This document shows, piece after piece, positions 1-8,096 of a stretch of 64,000 bases of DNA. The stretch lies in the NCBI GenBank assembly GCA_964520905.1, contig CAZFQL010000005.1, positions 1 to 64,000 of the forward strand. Reading direction: 5' to 3'. The stretch comes from JAGVIE01 sp964520905. GTDB lineage: Bacteria; Bacteroidota; Ignavibacteria; UBA10030; SZUA-254. A program made the translations under genes and the position numbers. The notes beneath the pieces were generated by a model, which had not been told where the DNA came from, did no database searches, and was given only the letters and a program-made list of their open reading frames with translations. The stretch's first letter is position 1; each line of letters opens with the position of its first letter.

Positions 1-409
1 ATCTCGTACAACTTGATGAATGTCTCCGGCAAAGAATGGAACGACGTCAATCCGGTAATAAACCAACGCATTGATTCCTATCTTTCTTTGAATGACGATC
101 ACGATCCCCAGTACGCTGCGGAGGACGATAAACATTTCATTTCTAACGAACGGAGTATTCATTCGATTCTGTTCACGGCAAGCATCTTGTTCGGTTTGTA
201 GTACCGTTAAAGGATTAATTGACATGCAAAATAATAATTTTTATAAAAAACATCTCAGAGGAAGCTCAAGTCTTCAAGAAACAGAAAGAAGACCGGATGA
301 ATCGGTAACGTTACCTGTTCTTAAGCGAAAAAATCGGTCGAAAGAATTACCAACGGATACATCTGAATCGGTATCGAACAATTGGGTGAGAGATATTCGG
401 TCCATCAGC
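1..409. other. Left-edge region without a confident gene
   Basis: No convincing gene is seen. Short reading frames stay open across the left edge on both strands, so the tail or head of a gene could lie outside the window. A 62-codon frame at 224-412 (+) has an AAGGA-like site 9 nt before its ATG, but the protein is hydrophilic, unrecognised, and its stop codon coincides with the end of the inserted IS630 element. A 12-bp perfect palindrome GGTAACGTTACC lies at 304-315. No function is proposed for this stretch. Confidence 0.4.
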
Positions 410-1583
410 TAGTGTATTGTAACATAAACAAATTGAATATGTATATTTCTTTTTGTATCTTGGGTATACTATATTTGAAGGAGTATACCCATGAAAACAG
501 GTCGCCCAAAACAATCCCTCGTACTCTCAAAAGACCATCGCCAGCAACTAACTTCTCTTACACGTTCGTTGACGCTCCCTCATGGTCTTGTCCGCAGAGC
601 CTGAATTGTCCTGCTTTCTGCTGATGGCCTTTCGAACATGTTCATAGCCGAAAAATTAGACCTTAGCCCGCAAATTGTATGTAAATGGCGTCAGCGCTAT
701 CTCCAAGAGGGCATTGGTGGCCTCTATGATGAGCTTCGCCCCGGGCCGACCCCGTTCGATCGCCGATGAAAAGGTTGCCCTGGTAGTGCGCAAAACCCTG
801 AACACTAAGCCAAAAGGTGCAACCACCCATTGGACACTCCGTTCAATGGCTGAAGCAACGAATCTATCCCACCAGAGCATCTATCGTATCTGGGGTGCCT
901 TTGGACTTCAACCTCATCGACAAAAGTATTTCAAATTGTCGACCGATCCATTCTTCGTTGAAAAAGTGCGCGACATCGTTGGTCTCTATCTTAGTCCACC
1001 AACCAACGCCATGGTCTTATGTGTCGATGAAAAAAGTCAGATTCAGGCGTTAGACCGTACTCAACCCATGTTGCCGATGGGCATTGGCTATGTCGAAGGC
1101 GTCACTCACGACTACAAGCGCCATGGTACGACAACTTTGTTCGTTGCCTTAGATACTGCCAGCGGTGATGTCATTACCTCTTGCAAAAAACATCACCGAC
1201 ATCAAGAATACCTACAATTCTTGAAGCAAATCGATGACAATGTTCCCCAAAATCTAGACATCCATTTAGTGGTTGACAATTATGCCACGCATAAACATAA
1301 AAAAGTAAAACGCTGGCTTGCGGCCGAGACCACGCTATCATATGCATTTTACCCCGACGTACAGTTCCTGGCTCAACCAGGTGGAAATCTGGTTCGATCT
1401 CATTACCCAGAGGGCCATCCGAAGAGGAACATTCAAAAGTGTCAAAGAACTTGTCCAGAAGATCGATCATTTTGTTCAGCACTACAACAAGCATTCATCC
1501 CCGTTTGTTTGGACTGCGACGGCTGATTCCATACTCGGAAAAGTCCAAAGACTTTGTCAATATATTTCGGAGACAAGGCACTA
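410..1583 (+). mobile_element. IS630-family insertion sequence (Tc1/mariner-like), decayed
   Basis: The element is delimited by TA dinucleotides at 410-411 and 1582-1583, the hallmark target duplication of IS630/Tc1 elements. Just inside are short imperfect inverted ends, GTGTATTGT at 412-420 and ACAAGGCAC at 1573-1581 (7 of 9 positions complementary). The length of about 1.17 kb is normal for IS630. The single internal gene is a DDE transposase whose stop codon TAG (1582-1584) overlaps the right TA, so coding runs to the very end. The transposase carries three disabling lesions, so this copy is probably immobile unless a related element supplies transposase. The ends are inferred from sequence symmetry alone. 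Confidence 0.75.
461..491 (+). promoter_or_regulatory. Hairpin covering the transposase ribosome-binding site
   Basis: A perfect 10-bp inverted repeat (TGGGTATACT at 461-470, AGTATACCCA at 482-491) encloses an 11-nt loop. Its right arm contains the GGAG ribosome-binding site and the first base of the transposase ATG. In RNA this would sequester the start site. Insertion sequences often limit transposase translation this way, especially when read from outside promoters. The role is inferred; the structure is directly visible. Confidence 0.55.
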
Positions 1584-1584
1584 G
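491..1584 (+). pseudogene. IS630-family DDE transposase, disrupted by three lesions
   Basis: Conceptual repair gives about 364 residues. There is an N-terminal helix-turn-helix region, with VCKWRQRYLQEG and LSHQSIYRI as DNA-binding helices. The C-terminal DDE catalytic core has VDEKSQ (first Asp), VVDNYATHK (second Asp) and SSWLNQVE (Glu). Three lesions are visible. One is an in-frame TGA at 602-604 where the family has Arg, a single C-to-T change from CGA. The second is one extra C in the CCCC run at 739-742. The third is one extra G near 1326. Removing the two extra bases restores a continuous frame to the TAG at 1582. The catalytic residues survive, so decay looks recent. Some IS630 relatives use programmed frameshifting, but the nonsense codon argues for a true pseudogene. 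Confidence 0.85.
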
Positions 1585-1654
1585 ATATCCGAACATTCTT
1601 CACCCCTTGCCATACGAGGCTGGGAATAGTGTCGAATCCGAGAAGAAAATGACC

Positions 1655-1681
1655 TGAGCGGTACTTCGCCATGACCGCTCA
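1655..1681. repeat. Small hairpin downstream of the IS630 element
   Basis: An 8-bp perfect inverted repeat (TGAGCGGT at 1655-1662, ACCGCTCA at 1674-1681) has an 11-nt loop. No T-run follows, so it is not a standard terminator. It lies 70 bp outside the insertion sequence and 76 bp before the next gene. It may be an RNA 5' leader structure or a short palindromic repeat. Confidence 0.4.
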
Positions 1682-1757
1682 CCTAATTGAACAACCCAAA
1701 CAATGGATTGCAATACATCAACACAACGCTAAACAATATAACAGAAGGAGTATTAAT

Positions 1758-2255
1758 ATGAAACATTTTAATCTTGCAGTTATCGCACTTTGTTTGTTCC
1801 TCGCCGCTCAGGGGTCCGTCGCTCAAGACCGTGGTTTTGGACTTGGCGTGATCATCGGTGAACCGACAGGAATCAGCGCGAAGTTATGGACATCGTCAGT
1901 GAATGCGTTCGATTTTGGTCTCGGCTGGTCGATCGGAGGGGATCGAATCGGCAAGTATGACGGCTATTATGATGGTGGAAGCCGTGTTCATTTTCACATG
2001 GATTACCTGTGGCATTCGTTTGAAGCCATCCGCTCGTCTGAACGATTTCCATTGTACTATGGCATTGGTGGACGTATTAACAGTGGTGCTGGTTATGATG
2101 CCTCTGTAGCAATTCGAGGTGTGTTCGGTATTGCATGGCTGCCACATAATACACCAATTGACGTATTTATCGAGCTTGTTCCGTCACTCCAGCTTACATC
2201 GTCAACTGGCTTTGCGATTGATGCAGGTCTCGGGGTACGGTATTTCTTTCAATAA
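1758..2255 (+). CDS. Small secreted outer-membrane beta-barrel-like protein
   Basis: A protein of 165 residues. The ATG at 1758 is preferred over an in-frame start upstream because AGAAGGAG lies 7 nt before it and the protein then begins with a clean signal peptide (MKHFNLAVIALCLFLAAQG...VAQ). The mature part opens with GFGLGVIIGEPTGISAKLW and continues in alternating polar/aromatic strands ending in VRYFFQ. A C-terminal aromatic is typical of BAM-dependent barrels. I recognise the pattern from small conserved envelope proteins of Ignavibacteria and relatives, but no biochemical role is known to me. It stands alone between the IS630 element and a MITE-like repeat whose left end overlaps its stop codon. 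Confidence 0.75.
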   Translation: MKHFNLAVIALCLFLAAQGSVAQDRGFGLGVIIGEPTGISAKLWTSSVNAFDFGLGWSIGGDRIGKYDGYYDGGSRVHFHMDYLWHSFEAIRSSERFPLYYGIGGRINSGAGYDASVAIRGVFGIAWLPHNTPIDVFIELVPSLQLTSSTGFAIDAGLGVRYFFQ

Positions 2256-2441
2256 CTGATGTTACGCACAGACAAGAATACATTGCCACGACCTTCAGGT
2301 CGTGGACCAAAGAATCAAACAACATTCGGCTTTAGCCTCAATTCTACGCTCGTTTGGGCTGAATCTCGTACCAATTTCGGATTATCAATCCCCGACATAA
2401 ATGTCGGGGCTATGCAAATGCTCGTTTTGCGTAACATCAGT
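2255..2441. repeat. MITE-like element, copy 1
   Basis: A 187-bp segment bounded by perfect 14-bp terminal inverted repeats, ACTGATGTTACGCA at 2255-2268 and TGCGTAACATCAGT at 2428-2441. It is flanked by a 5-bp direct repeat CAATA (2250-2254 and 2442-2446) that looks like a target-site duplication. Inside are two perfect hairpins, CCACGACCT/AGGTCGTGG near 2287-2306 and CCCCGACAT/ATGTCGGGG near 2389-2408. It carries no protein. The same ends occur at 61898-62126. It fits a non-autonomous element moved in trans by a transposase outside the window. Confidence 0.8.
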
Positions 2442-2496
2442 CAATAATATTGTCATCATCTCTCGCTATGGTTTTATTTTTCATTAAAGTGATTTT

Positions 2497-3204
2497 ATGA
2501 AAAAAATCAAATTGAAAAAGATCAGATTGCTACTTATTGAGGATAACTGCCTTCTCCGAGAGGGCATCAATGCTATGCTCAAATCTCAGCGGGATATTAA
2601 AATCGTTGCAGCATCCGGGAACAGTGAGGATACCGTCTCCAAAATTCGTCAACTGAAACCGAATGTAATTCTTTTGGATATTGGTTTACGGAGTCAAAAT
2701 AGCTTACGCATAGTGGAAGTTGTTAAGAAGGAGTTTCCCAAAGCCAAAGTGATCGTTATGGATTTGGCTCCTGTACAAGGAGATATTATACAATACGTCA
2801 AAGCAGGAGCGTCCGGCTTCATCCTGAAAGACATTACACCTAAAGATTTTCTCATCACAATCCGGTCGGTTGCAAAAGGAACAAAAATCCTTCCACCTCA
2901 CCTAACAGGAACACTCTTCTCTCAGATTATCGAACATGCGATTAAACAAGGAAAAACAAAGCTAAAAGAAGCTGTGCGGATGACCAAGCGCGAACGGGAA
3001 GTTATTGGATTGATCAGCGATGGTTTAAGCCATAAGGAAATATGCCATCGGCTCCACATAGCGACCTACACTATCAAAAGTCATGTCCATAACATCATGG
3101 AGAAACTTGCTCTTCACACTCGGTTAGAGGTTGCCAACTATGCCTATACTGATGGCACACTCATTAAGGAGATCGGTAAGAGCATTGCTACGATTAACAA
3201 TTAG
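2497..3204 (+). CDS. NarL/FixJ-family response regulator
   Basis: A transcription factor of 235 residues with an N-terminal receiver domain (about 9-125) and a C-terminal LuxR-type helix-turn-helix (about 165-225; TKREREVIGLISDG, then KSHVHNIMEKL). The acidic pocket is IEDN (E15, D16), the predicted phosphoacceptor is D61 in VILLDIGL, and the conserved Lys lies in GFILKD. The switch position after strand 4, normally Thr/Ser, is D89 (VIVMDLAP). I recall this variant in a group of NarL-like regulators, and it may change phosphorylation signalling. No histidine kinase is adjacent, so its partner is unknown. The gene stands alone, with about 200 bp of non-coding sequence after it and a convergent HerA gene beyond. 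Confidence 0.9.
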   Translation: MKKIKLKKIRLLLIEDNCLLREGINAMLKSQRDIKIVAASGNSEDTVSKIRQLKPNVILLDIGLRSQNSLRIVEVVKKEFPKAKVIVMDLAPVQGDIIQYVKAGASGFILKDITPKDFLITIRSVAKGTKILPPHLTGTLFSQIIEHAIKQGKTKLKEAVRMTKREREVIGLISDGLSHKEICHRLHIATYTIKSHVHNIMEKLALHTRLEVANYAYTDGTLIKEIGKSIATINN

Positions 3205-3411
3205 TTTCCCCTGGCAAATGGGACTGTTATGCGCTACTGTGTATGGATCGCACCACATGTGAAATGGAACATCCCGCTGAAAGCAGGGATGGAAAACACA
3301 AAAGGGGTCATCTAAAACGAGAATAAAAATGCTTCCTTCCTCCCAAGTTATACCCTCCACAAGAGCATACTACTTCGTTAATTAGTGAACAAGTTAGGGT
3401 TCTATCCGTTA

Positions 3412-5001
3412 TTATGTTCTAATCTGTTTCCACCAATTGCTCACAACATCGGCAACGTTGGTGTCTGCCTCTTTCTTCTGCCACTTGTTGAAGAACTTTA
3501 TATCGCCGCTTGCGGGTGTGGGATTCGGCATATCAATAATTACGCGTGCAGGTATCGCAACCGCATCACCTATGACGAAAGCTTCACCTTGCTGGAGTGT
3601 CGGCAAAATGTCAATCAGGTTCGCAAGTGAATCGGGAACAAGCTTGCGGACGTAACTCTGATCGTTCGGGTTCAACAGGCGCATCGCGATAAAGTTGTTG
3701 CACTGCGCCGTGATTGTTTCTGAAATCTCAGACGGTCTTTGGCTGACGATCATACAGCTAACGCCGTATTTTCTTCCTTCCTTGGCGATCCTTTCAACAG
3801 TCTTCCGTGCGGCATTGCTTTTTCCGGTCGTCGAGAGATACGTGTGCGCTTCTTCAAATACAATAAGCACCGGGAAATTCTGCCGGGCGCTGTTCCACAT
3901 ATTGAAATCGAATATAATCCTTCCAAGCAAAGAGACGAGGACATTGATTACATCGAATGGAACGCGGCTCAGGTCTAATACGGTGATCTGCTTACCGGTA
4001 TCCAATCCGAACAACTTCGTCAGTAAATCGCTGAATGTATCGGACGATTTATATTTTTTCGGTTTGAAGAGGAACTCGTACCGTTTGTCCTGTATTTTAC
4101 TTTCTAACCGAACGAGGAAGCGTGTAAACTGTCCGTAGAACGGTCCTTCTTTACCTCCCAGCGTTCTCTCAGTATCCAAAGAACGCATGCGCGCACTGAC
4201 TTCGAGAAAATCGAAATATACCGGCGTATCGATTGTTAAGAATTCTTTGAGCGTCGTATTCTTGCCGCGCTTCGAATCGAGAACCGCTTCCTTCATCACC
4301 ATTATCTGGTTGTGGGCTGTCAGCTCGCTCTCATCTACAAATGTCTCGACAAGCTCATCGAAGTTCATCAGCCAGTAGGGGAGTTCAAGCTCGGTAATCT
4401 TGATAACGTTCCCGTGATCTTTGAATGCCGGCTCGTACTCGCCGTGAAGATCGAGGAGGATCACATGTGTGTTTTCGAGCTGTTCGACTTTTTGAAGTAT
4501 GGATGCGGTAGAGCACGATTTTCCCGACCCTGTCGATCCGAACAGCGCGATGTGCTTTGCAAAGAATTTGTTTGGTTCAATAAATAAACGTTCCTGATCG
4601 AATAGCGAAAGTTTGCCGAGAGAATAATTACCGGCGCGGTAAGTTTTGAAAATTGTATCGAGGTCTTCTAACCCTGCGGAAGAAACGGAACTTCCCAGCA
4701 CGGGGAACGACGAGACGCCGCGGATAAACTTGCCGTCCTGCAATGTTCCAAGAAGCTGGATATCCATAATTTTCTTTGTTGGTCGAATAGAAATTCTCTC
4801 CTCCACGGCAGAGATATCGAGGTTGCGGATGGATGATATCGTTCCGATAACGGTTCGGTCGCCTGCGTTGATCGTAACATAAGATCCTAACTTACCGATC
4901 TGATCGCCCGCTTTGGTATCTATTGTATCGTTGAGTACTGCCGTTAAGCTGGTGTTTGTAACTGCGGTGATCGTTGCTATCTGCTTTGATTGTTCTGCCA
5001 T
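3412..5001 (-). CDS. herA: HerA-like DNA translocase ATPase
   Basis: A protein of 529 residues with the HerA/DUF87 layout: an N-terminal HAS-barrel (about 1-100), then a RecA/FtsK-like ATPase core. Walker A is GSTGSGKSC around residues 151-162. Walker B is VLIVFEEAHTYL around 378-389. A sensor-like stretch IVSQRPSEI follows, and the C-terminal brace is typical of HerA. HerA hexamers pump DNA, classically with the nuclease NurA in end resection; bacterial versions also sit in defence systems. No NurA, Sir2 or other nuclease lies beside it, so the partner is unknown. A strong AAGGAGA site lies upstream. Only 19 nt separate it from the SpoIIE phosphatase gene before it, so the two are probably cotranscribed. 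Confidence 0.9.
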   Translation of the reverse strand: MAEQSKQIATITAVTNTSLTAVLNDTIDTKAGDQIGKLGSYVTINAGDRTVIGTISSIRNLDISAVEERISIRPTKKIMDIQLLGTLQDGKFIRGVSSFPVLGSSVSSAGLEDLDTIFKTYRAGNYSLGKLSLFDQERLFIEPNKFFAKHIALFGSTGSGKSCSTASILQKVEQLENTHVILLDLHGEYEPAFKDHGNVIKITELELPYWLMNFDELVETFVDESELTAHNQIMVMKEAVLDSKRGKNTTLKEFLTIDTPVYFDFLEVSARMRSLDTERTLGGKEGPFYGQFTRFLVRLESKIQDKRYEFLFKPKKYKSSDTFSDLLTKLFGLDTGKQITVLDLSRVPFDVINVLVSLLGRIIFDFNMWNSARQNFPVLIVFEEAHTYLSTTGKSNAARKTVERIAKEGRKYGVSCMIVSQRPSEISETITAQCNNFIAMRLLNPNDQSYVRKLVPDSLANLIDILPTLQQGEAFVIGDAVAIPARVIIDMPNPTPASGDIKFFNKWQKKEADTNVADVVSNWWKQIRT

Positions 5002-5020
5002 TATTTATTCTCCTTGTTGG

Positions 5021-6256
5021 TTACTTCGCAAGACGCTTGACTGTAACAATGGTTTTATCGTCGGACTGTGTTCCATTGCTGTTAAATTTTTGTACGTCCT
5101 CGAGGATTAAACGTGTAATATCGCGCGCGTTTAATTTTCGAGTTGCAATCAGATTTGTTAGAATACGTTCCTCGCCGTAGAAATCGCCGTGCTCGTTGGT
5201 TGCTTCCGAGACGCCGTCCGTGTATAGAAGCAATATATCGTCCGGGTTCATTAAGAAATTTTCTGTTCTGAATGTTTCGTTCGGAAATGGACCGAGCAAT
5301 TGTCCGGTAGTTTCAATTATCTCCGGCGTGTCGGAATCGTGTCTCAATAATATCGGGATATTATGTCCGCAGTTTGCATAGATGACCAAACCGTTTTTGT
5401 CGTCGGTCAATTCCGCATAGAAAAGTGATACAAAATGTTCTTCCGAGAATGTTCTGTTCAACAGATTATTTACTCGTGATAGCAACGAAGTAATTTTTGT
5501 TTGATAATCGAAACCCATCCGCAGTGCGCCTGAAGTGTAAAGCGCCTGTGCGGCGGCTGAAAATCCTTTACTTGCCGCATCACCAATTACAACAGCAAGG
5601 CGTTCAGTATCACCATCGGTGATCAGATAATCGAAGAAATCCCCACCCACCATTTTGTCGGGAACCGAGACGCCGTACATTTCGAATGAATGAAATCGCA
5701 TCTCGTGCTGTGGCAAAATGCTTTTCTGTAGTTCACGCGCTTTATCAAGGTCCCGCTCCAACGCTTGTGCTTCATGCTCAATCTTATATGTCCGAAGAAC
5801 CGAACTTACAGCCGCGCTGATAATGTTGAGAGTGGATGTAAGCGTTTCGTCGAGGTGATCTGCATTGAAAGCCATGACGTAGCGGTAGAGGGTATGCCCG
5901 TGCCACTGTACTTTATCGCCTATACCCGTTGCTGAATATTTTAATATTCCCCGCTTTCTCAGGTACCAATCTTGTTCATTACCGAGGAAGGTGCGAACTT
6001 TTGGGAGATCAAGGAACAGGGGATAGTCTTTAATTTTTATTATGTAATTCTGACGGATCTGTTCAATGTCTCCGACCTGATGAAGAAGTTCATATCCGCC
6101 GGCTGCCGGATCGAACTTCCAGATTCGTCCGCCTTTGAGATTAATTTCTTCGTTTTGTACTATCTCGAGAATTACTTGCTGTAACAATTCCTCCTCGTTT
6201 GTAAAACTGCGGGAGGCGATGCGTTCGATTGTTCTGTATAGTTTTCGTAATTGCAT
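5021..6256 (-). CDS. GAF-like plus SpoIIE-type PP2C serine phosphatase
   Basis: A cytoplasmic protein of 411 residues. The N-terminal 150 or so residues resemble a divergent GAF sensor. A coiled-coil linker (EAQALERDLDKARELQKSILP, about 162-184) joins it to a PP2C/SpoIIE phosphatase domain (about 190-408). Metal-binding motifs are visible: GGDFFDY, GDAASKGFSAA and YTDGVSEATN, with a terminal DDKTIVTVK. The motif usually reads GDVxGKG, so GDAASKG is a mild divergence. Such proteins dephosphorylate anti-sigma antagonist or STAS proteins in partner-switching pathways. No STAS or HATPase partner is adjacent. It is first in a two-gene unit with herA. No clear Shine-Dalgarno site is seen. Confidence 0.85.
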   Translation of the reverse strand: MQLRKLYRTIERIASRSFTNEEELLQQVILEIVQNEEINLKGGRIWKFDPAAGGYELLHQVGDIEQIRQNYIIKIKDYPLFLDLPKVRTFLGNEQDWYLRKRGILKYSATGIGDKVQWHGHTLYRYVMAFNADHLDETLTSTLNIISAAVSSVLRTYKIEHEAQALERDLDKARELQKSILPQHEMRFHSFEMYGVSVPDKMVGGDFFDYLITDGDTERLAVVIGDAASKGFSAAAQALYTSGALRMGFDYQTKITSLLSRVNNLLNRTFSEEHFVSLFYAELTDDKNGLVIYANCGHNIPILLRHDSDTPEIIETTGQLLGPFPNETFRTENFLMNPDDILLLYTDGVSEATNEHGDFYGEERILTNLIATRKLNARDITRLILEDVQKFNSNGTQSDDKTIVTVKRLAK

Positions 6257-6322
6257 TAAGTTATAGTTTATCTGTGAAAAAACTCAATCAAATGTAAGAT
6301 GAAAAAAAGTAAAATGCAAAGA

Positions 6323-6985
6323 TTATTGATGATATTTTAATTCACCTGCTATCACGGAGTAACTGAGATGATCTTCTTTAGGAGGGATGGCGCAAGAATA
6401 GGTCGCGCTGTACGCACAATAGGGGTTGTAAGCGTTATTAAAATTGATTACATATAAAAAATCAGGATCGGGATTTTCATCACCAACCTCGACGTACCGC
6501 CCAACGTTGTAGGTTTCTTTCCCCGTTGTTTCGTCTGTGAACCACACCGAGAGATAATTTTTATATCGTTCGTACCGTTCGGGATCGGTGGGTGTAAATT
6601 TATAAACATTGAGCTTATGGTCTTCTCCATCGAATGGAATTATAAAATAACCATACTTCAAATGTTTACGCTCCTCGCCCTTTGTTCCGTAGATGGTTAC
6701 AATTTCCGGCTTATCATACCGGTAAAGTTTTGATTTAAAATAATAATGAACATCCGGAGGGAACCATTTAATGCCTTCGAAGCGGTGTAGTGAATCCCGC
6801 TTGAAAGGTGAGGATGGATCGAACCGAAATGCAGAATCTGCCTCGGCGCGATGAGCGAGTACTTCATCGATTATACGCAGACTGTCGGTTTGCGAGAATA
6901 TCAGAGGAGCGCTTTTATGCTTAGTACAGCCGCTGAAGCAAGCCAGTATAAACAACGAAAGAAAAAATAATTGTCGGCTTTTCAT
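6323..6985 (-). CDS. DUF1684 lipoprotein
   Basis: A protein of 220 residues beginning with a lipoprotein signal peptide (hydrophobic stretch then CFSGC as a lipobox, mature N-terminal Cys near 20). The remainder matches DUF1684. It has an early FRFDPSSPFKRDSL segment, central strands including GEERKHLKYGYFIIPF, and the family hallmark near the C-terminus, NFNNAYNPYCAYSATYSCAIPP followed by IAGE. DUF1684 proteins have no firmly known function; they are widespread exported proteins in Bacteroidota and Actinobacteria. Its start is 3 nt after the stop of the Ycf48-like gene, so the two are cotranscribed. Confidence 0.85.
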   Translation of the reverse strand: MKSRQLFFLSLFILACFSGCTKHKSAPLIFSQTDSLRIIDEVLAHRAEADSAFRFDPSSPFKRDSLHRFEGIKWFPPDVHYYFKSKLYRYDKPEIVTIYGTKGEERKHLKYGYFIIPFDGEDHKLNVYKFTPTDPERYERYKNYLSVWFTDETTGKETYNVGRYVEVGDENPDPDFLYVINFNNAYNPYCAYSATYSCAIPPKEDHLSYSVIAGELKYHQ

Positions 6986-6988
6986 ATT

Positions 6989-7954
6989 TCAATTTTTCTC
7001 ATCAGTTGAATTTGAAATCTGAGTCTCCCACTTGTTTCCTCCATCGGTAGTTTTCAGAATCACACCATCAGCACCGACGATCCATGCGACTTTATTATTC
7101 AGGGCAAAACAAGAGTGCAGCACTTCTTCGGTATTGCTTTTCTGATCGACCCAATTATTCCCCCCGTTGGTCGTTTTAATAATTACTCCGCCATTGCCGA
7201 CAACCCACCCGGTGTGAGCATTCGGAAAATGTATTCCATAATGGAAGTTATTTGTTTTAAAGAAGATGAATTCTTCGCGAGTGTTCTGGGGCTGCCACTT
7301 ATTTCCGCCATCGGTTGTATTGAGGATCGCACCGTATCCCCCGCATGACCATCCATTAAGTGAATCCGTGAAGATGATCGAGAAAAATGAATTAGTAAAT
7401 CCGCTCTTTGATTTCTCCCAGGTTTTACCGCCATCGGTAGTCTTGATTATTGTGCCGCTCGCACCCGATATCCATGCGGTGGAGGGATTGAAAACCGAAA
7501 CCGACCACAAGTCGTCTGTGATATTGCTGTATTGCCGGTTCCATGTACTCCCGCCGTCCGATGTTTTAAGGATAAGCCCTCTCGAACCGACGATCCACCC
7601 GTTTAATGTGTCTGCGAACCTGATGTACGTCAGGGTGTAGTTTGAACTGCTGTCTAAATTTTTCCACGTGATACCGCTGTCTGACGTTTTTAGGATAACG
7701 CCATTCCCGCCTACTATCCAGCCATGTTTTTTGTCGACGAAACAAACCGAGAAAAGAGAATTCAATTGTTTACCCACTAAATATGTGTAGTTCCATTTCT
7801 TGCCGCCGTCTGTGGTGCGGGCTATCTTGCCTTTCGCTCCGACTGCGATAGCAGTGTTCTCGTTCAGAGCAGTGACTGAATATAATGTATTACGTTCAAT
7901 TTGTTGACTTGTTTGGAGGGTAAGTAATAAAGAGAATAGAATTGAAAACATCAT
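6989..7954 (-). CDS. Secreted Ycf48/BNR-type beta-propeller protein
   Basis: A protein of 321 residues built almost entirely of about seven repeats of roughly 40 residues, each carrying a core like GWIVGGNGVILKTSDSGITW. This is the pattern of Ycf48/HCF136-type seven-bladed propellers. A short hydrophobic N-terminus (MMFSILFSLLLTLQTSQ) suggests export. In cyanobacteria Ycf48 helps assemble photosystem II. In non-photosynthetic Bacteroidota such proteins are common extracellular propellers of unknown binding role, so no photosynthesis link is implied. It is translationally close to the DUF1684 lipoprotein downstream. Either of two adjacent ATGs could be the start. Confidence 0.8.
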   Translation of the reverse strand: MMFSILFSLLLTLQTSQQIERNTLYSVTALNENTAIAVGAKGKIARTTDGGKKWNYTYLVGKQLNSLFSVCFVDKKHGWIVGGNGVILKTSDSGITWKNLDSSSNYTLTYIRFADTLNGWIVGSRGLILKTSDGGSTWNRQYSNITDDLWSVSVFNPSTAWISGASGTIIKTTDGGKTWEKSKSGFTNSFFSIIFTDSLNGWSCGGYGAILNTTDGGNKWQPQNTREEFIFFKTNNFHYGIHFPNAHTGWVVGNGGVIIKTTNGGNNWVDQKSNTEEVLHSCFALNNKVAWIVGADGVILKTTDGGNKWETQISNSTDEKN

Positions 7955-8027
7955 AAAATATTTTGATAAATGTTGATATAATTGTTTTCAATCTACTGAA
8001 ATGCGAAGAGATTTCCAAGAAACGCGA

Positions 8028-8081
8028 GTGAGACGTGCGACTCACCTTCAAGGGAGAATCATTACTGGAAGTGAGTCGCAC
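8028..8081. repeat. Palindromic repeat between peptidase and propeller genes
   Basis: An 11-bp perfect inverted repeat (GTGCGACTCAC at 8035-8045, GTGAGTCGCAC at 8071-8081) encloses 25 bp. A second short arm GTGAG at 8028-8032 could pair with CTCAC at 8041-8045 instead. There is no T-run. It lies in the 142-bp gap downstream of the S46 peptidase. It could end or stabilise that transcript, or be a REP-like repeat. Confidence 0.55.
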
Positions 8082-8096
8082 TTCAGCACATCTTAC

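Noticed and set aside
224..412. 62-codon frame with a weak ribosome-binding site
   Set aside because: The protein is low-complexity and unrecognised, and its stop lies at the IS630 boundary. It was not called as a gene.
3230..3316. Short plus-strand frame between the NarL regulator and herA
   Set aside because: Only 28 codons, no ribosome-binding site and no recognisable feature.
3695..4138. 147-codon frame opposite herA
   Set aside because: Shadow frame; the herA protein motifs are unambiguous.
6989..7954. Photosystem II assembly factor, implying photosynthesis
   Set aside because: Ycf48-like propellers are common in non-photosynthetic Bacteroidota, and no photosynthesis gene is present.
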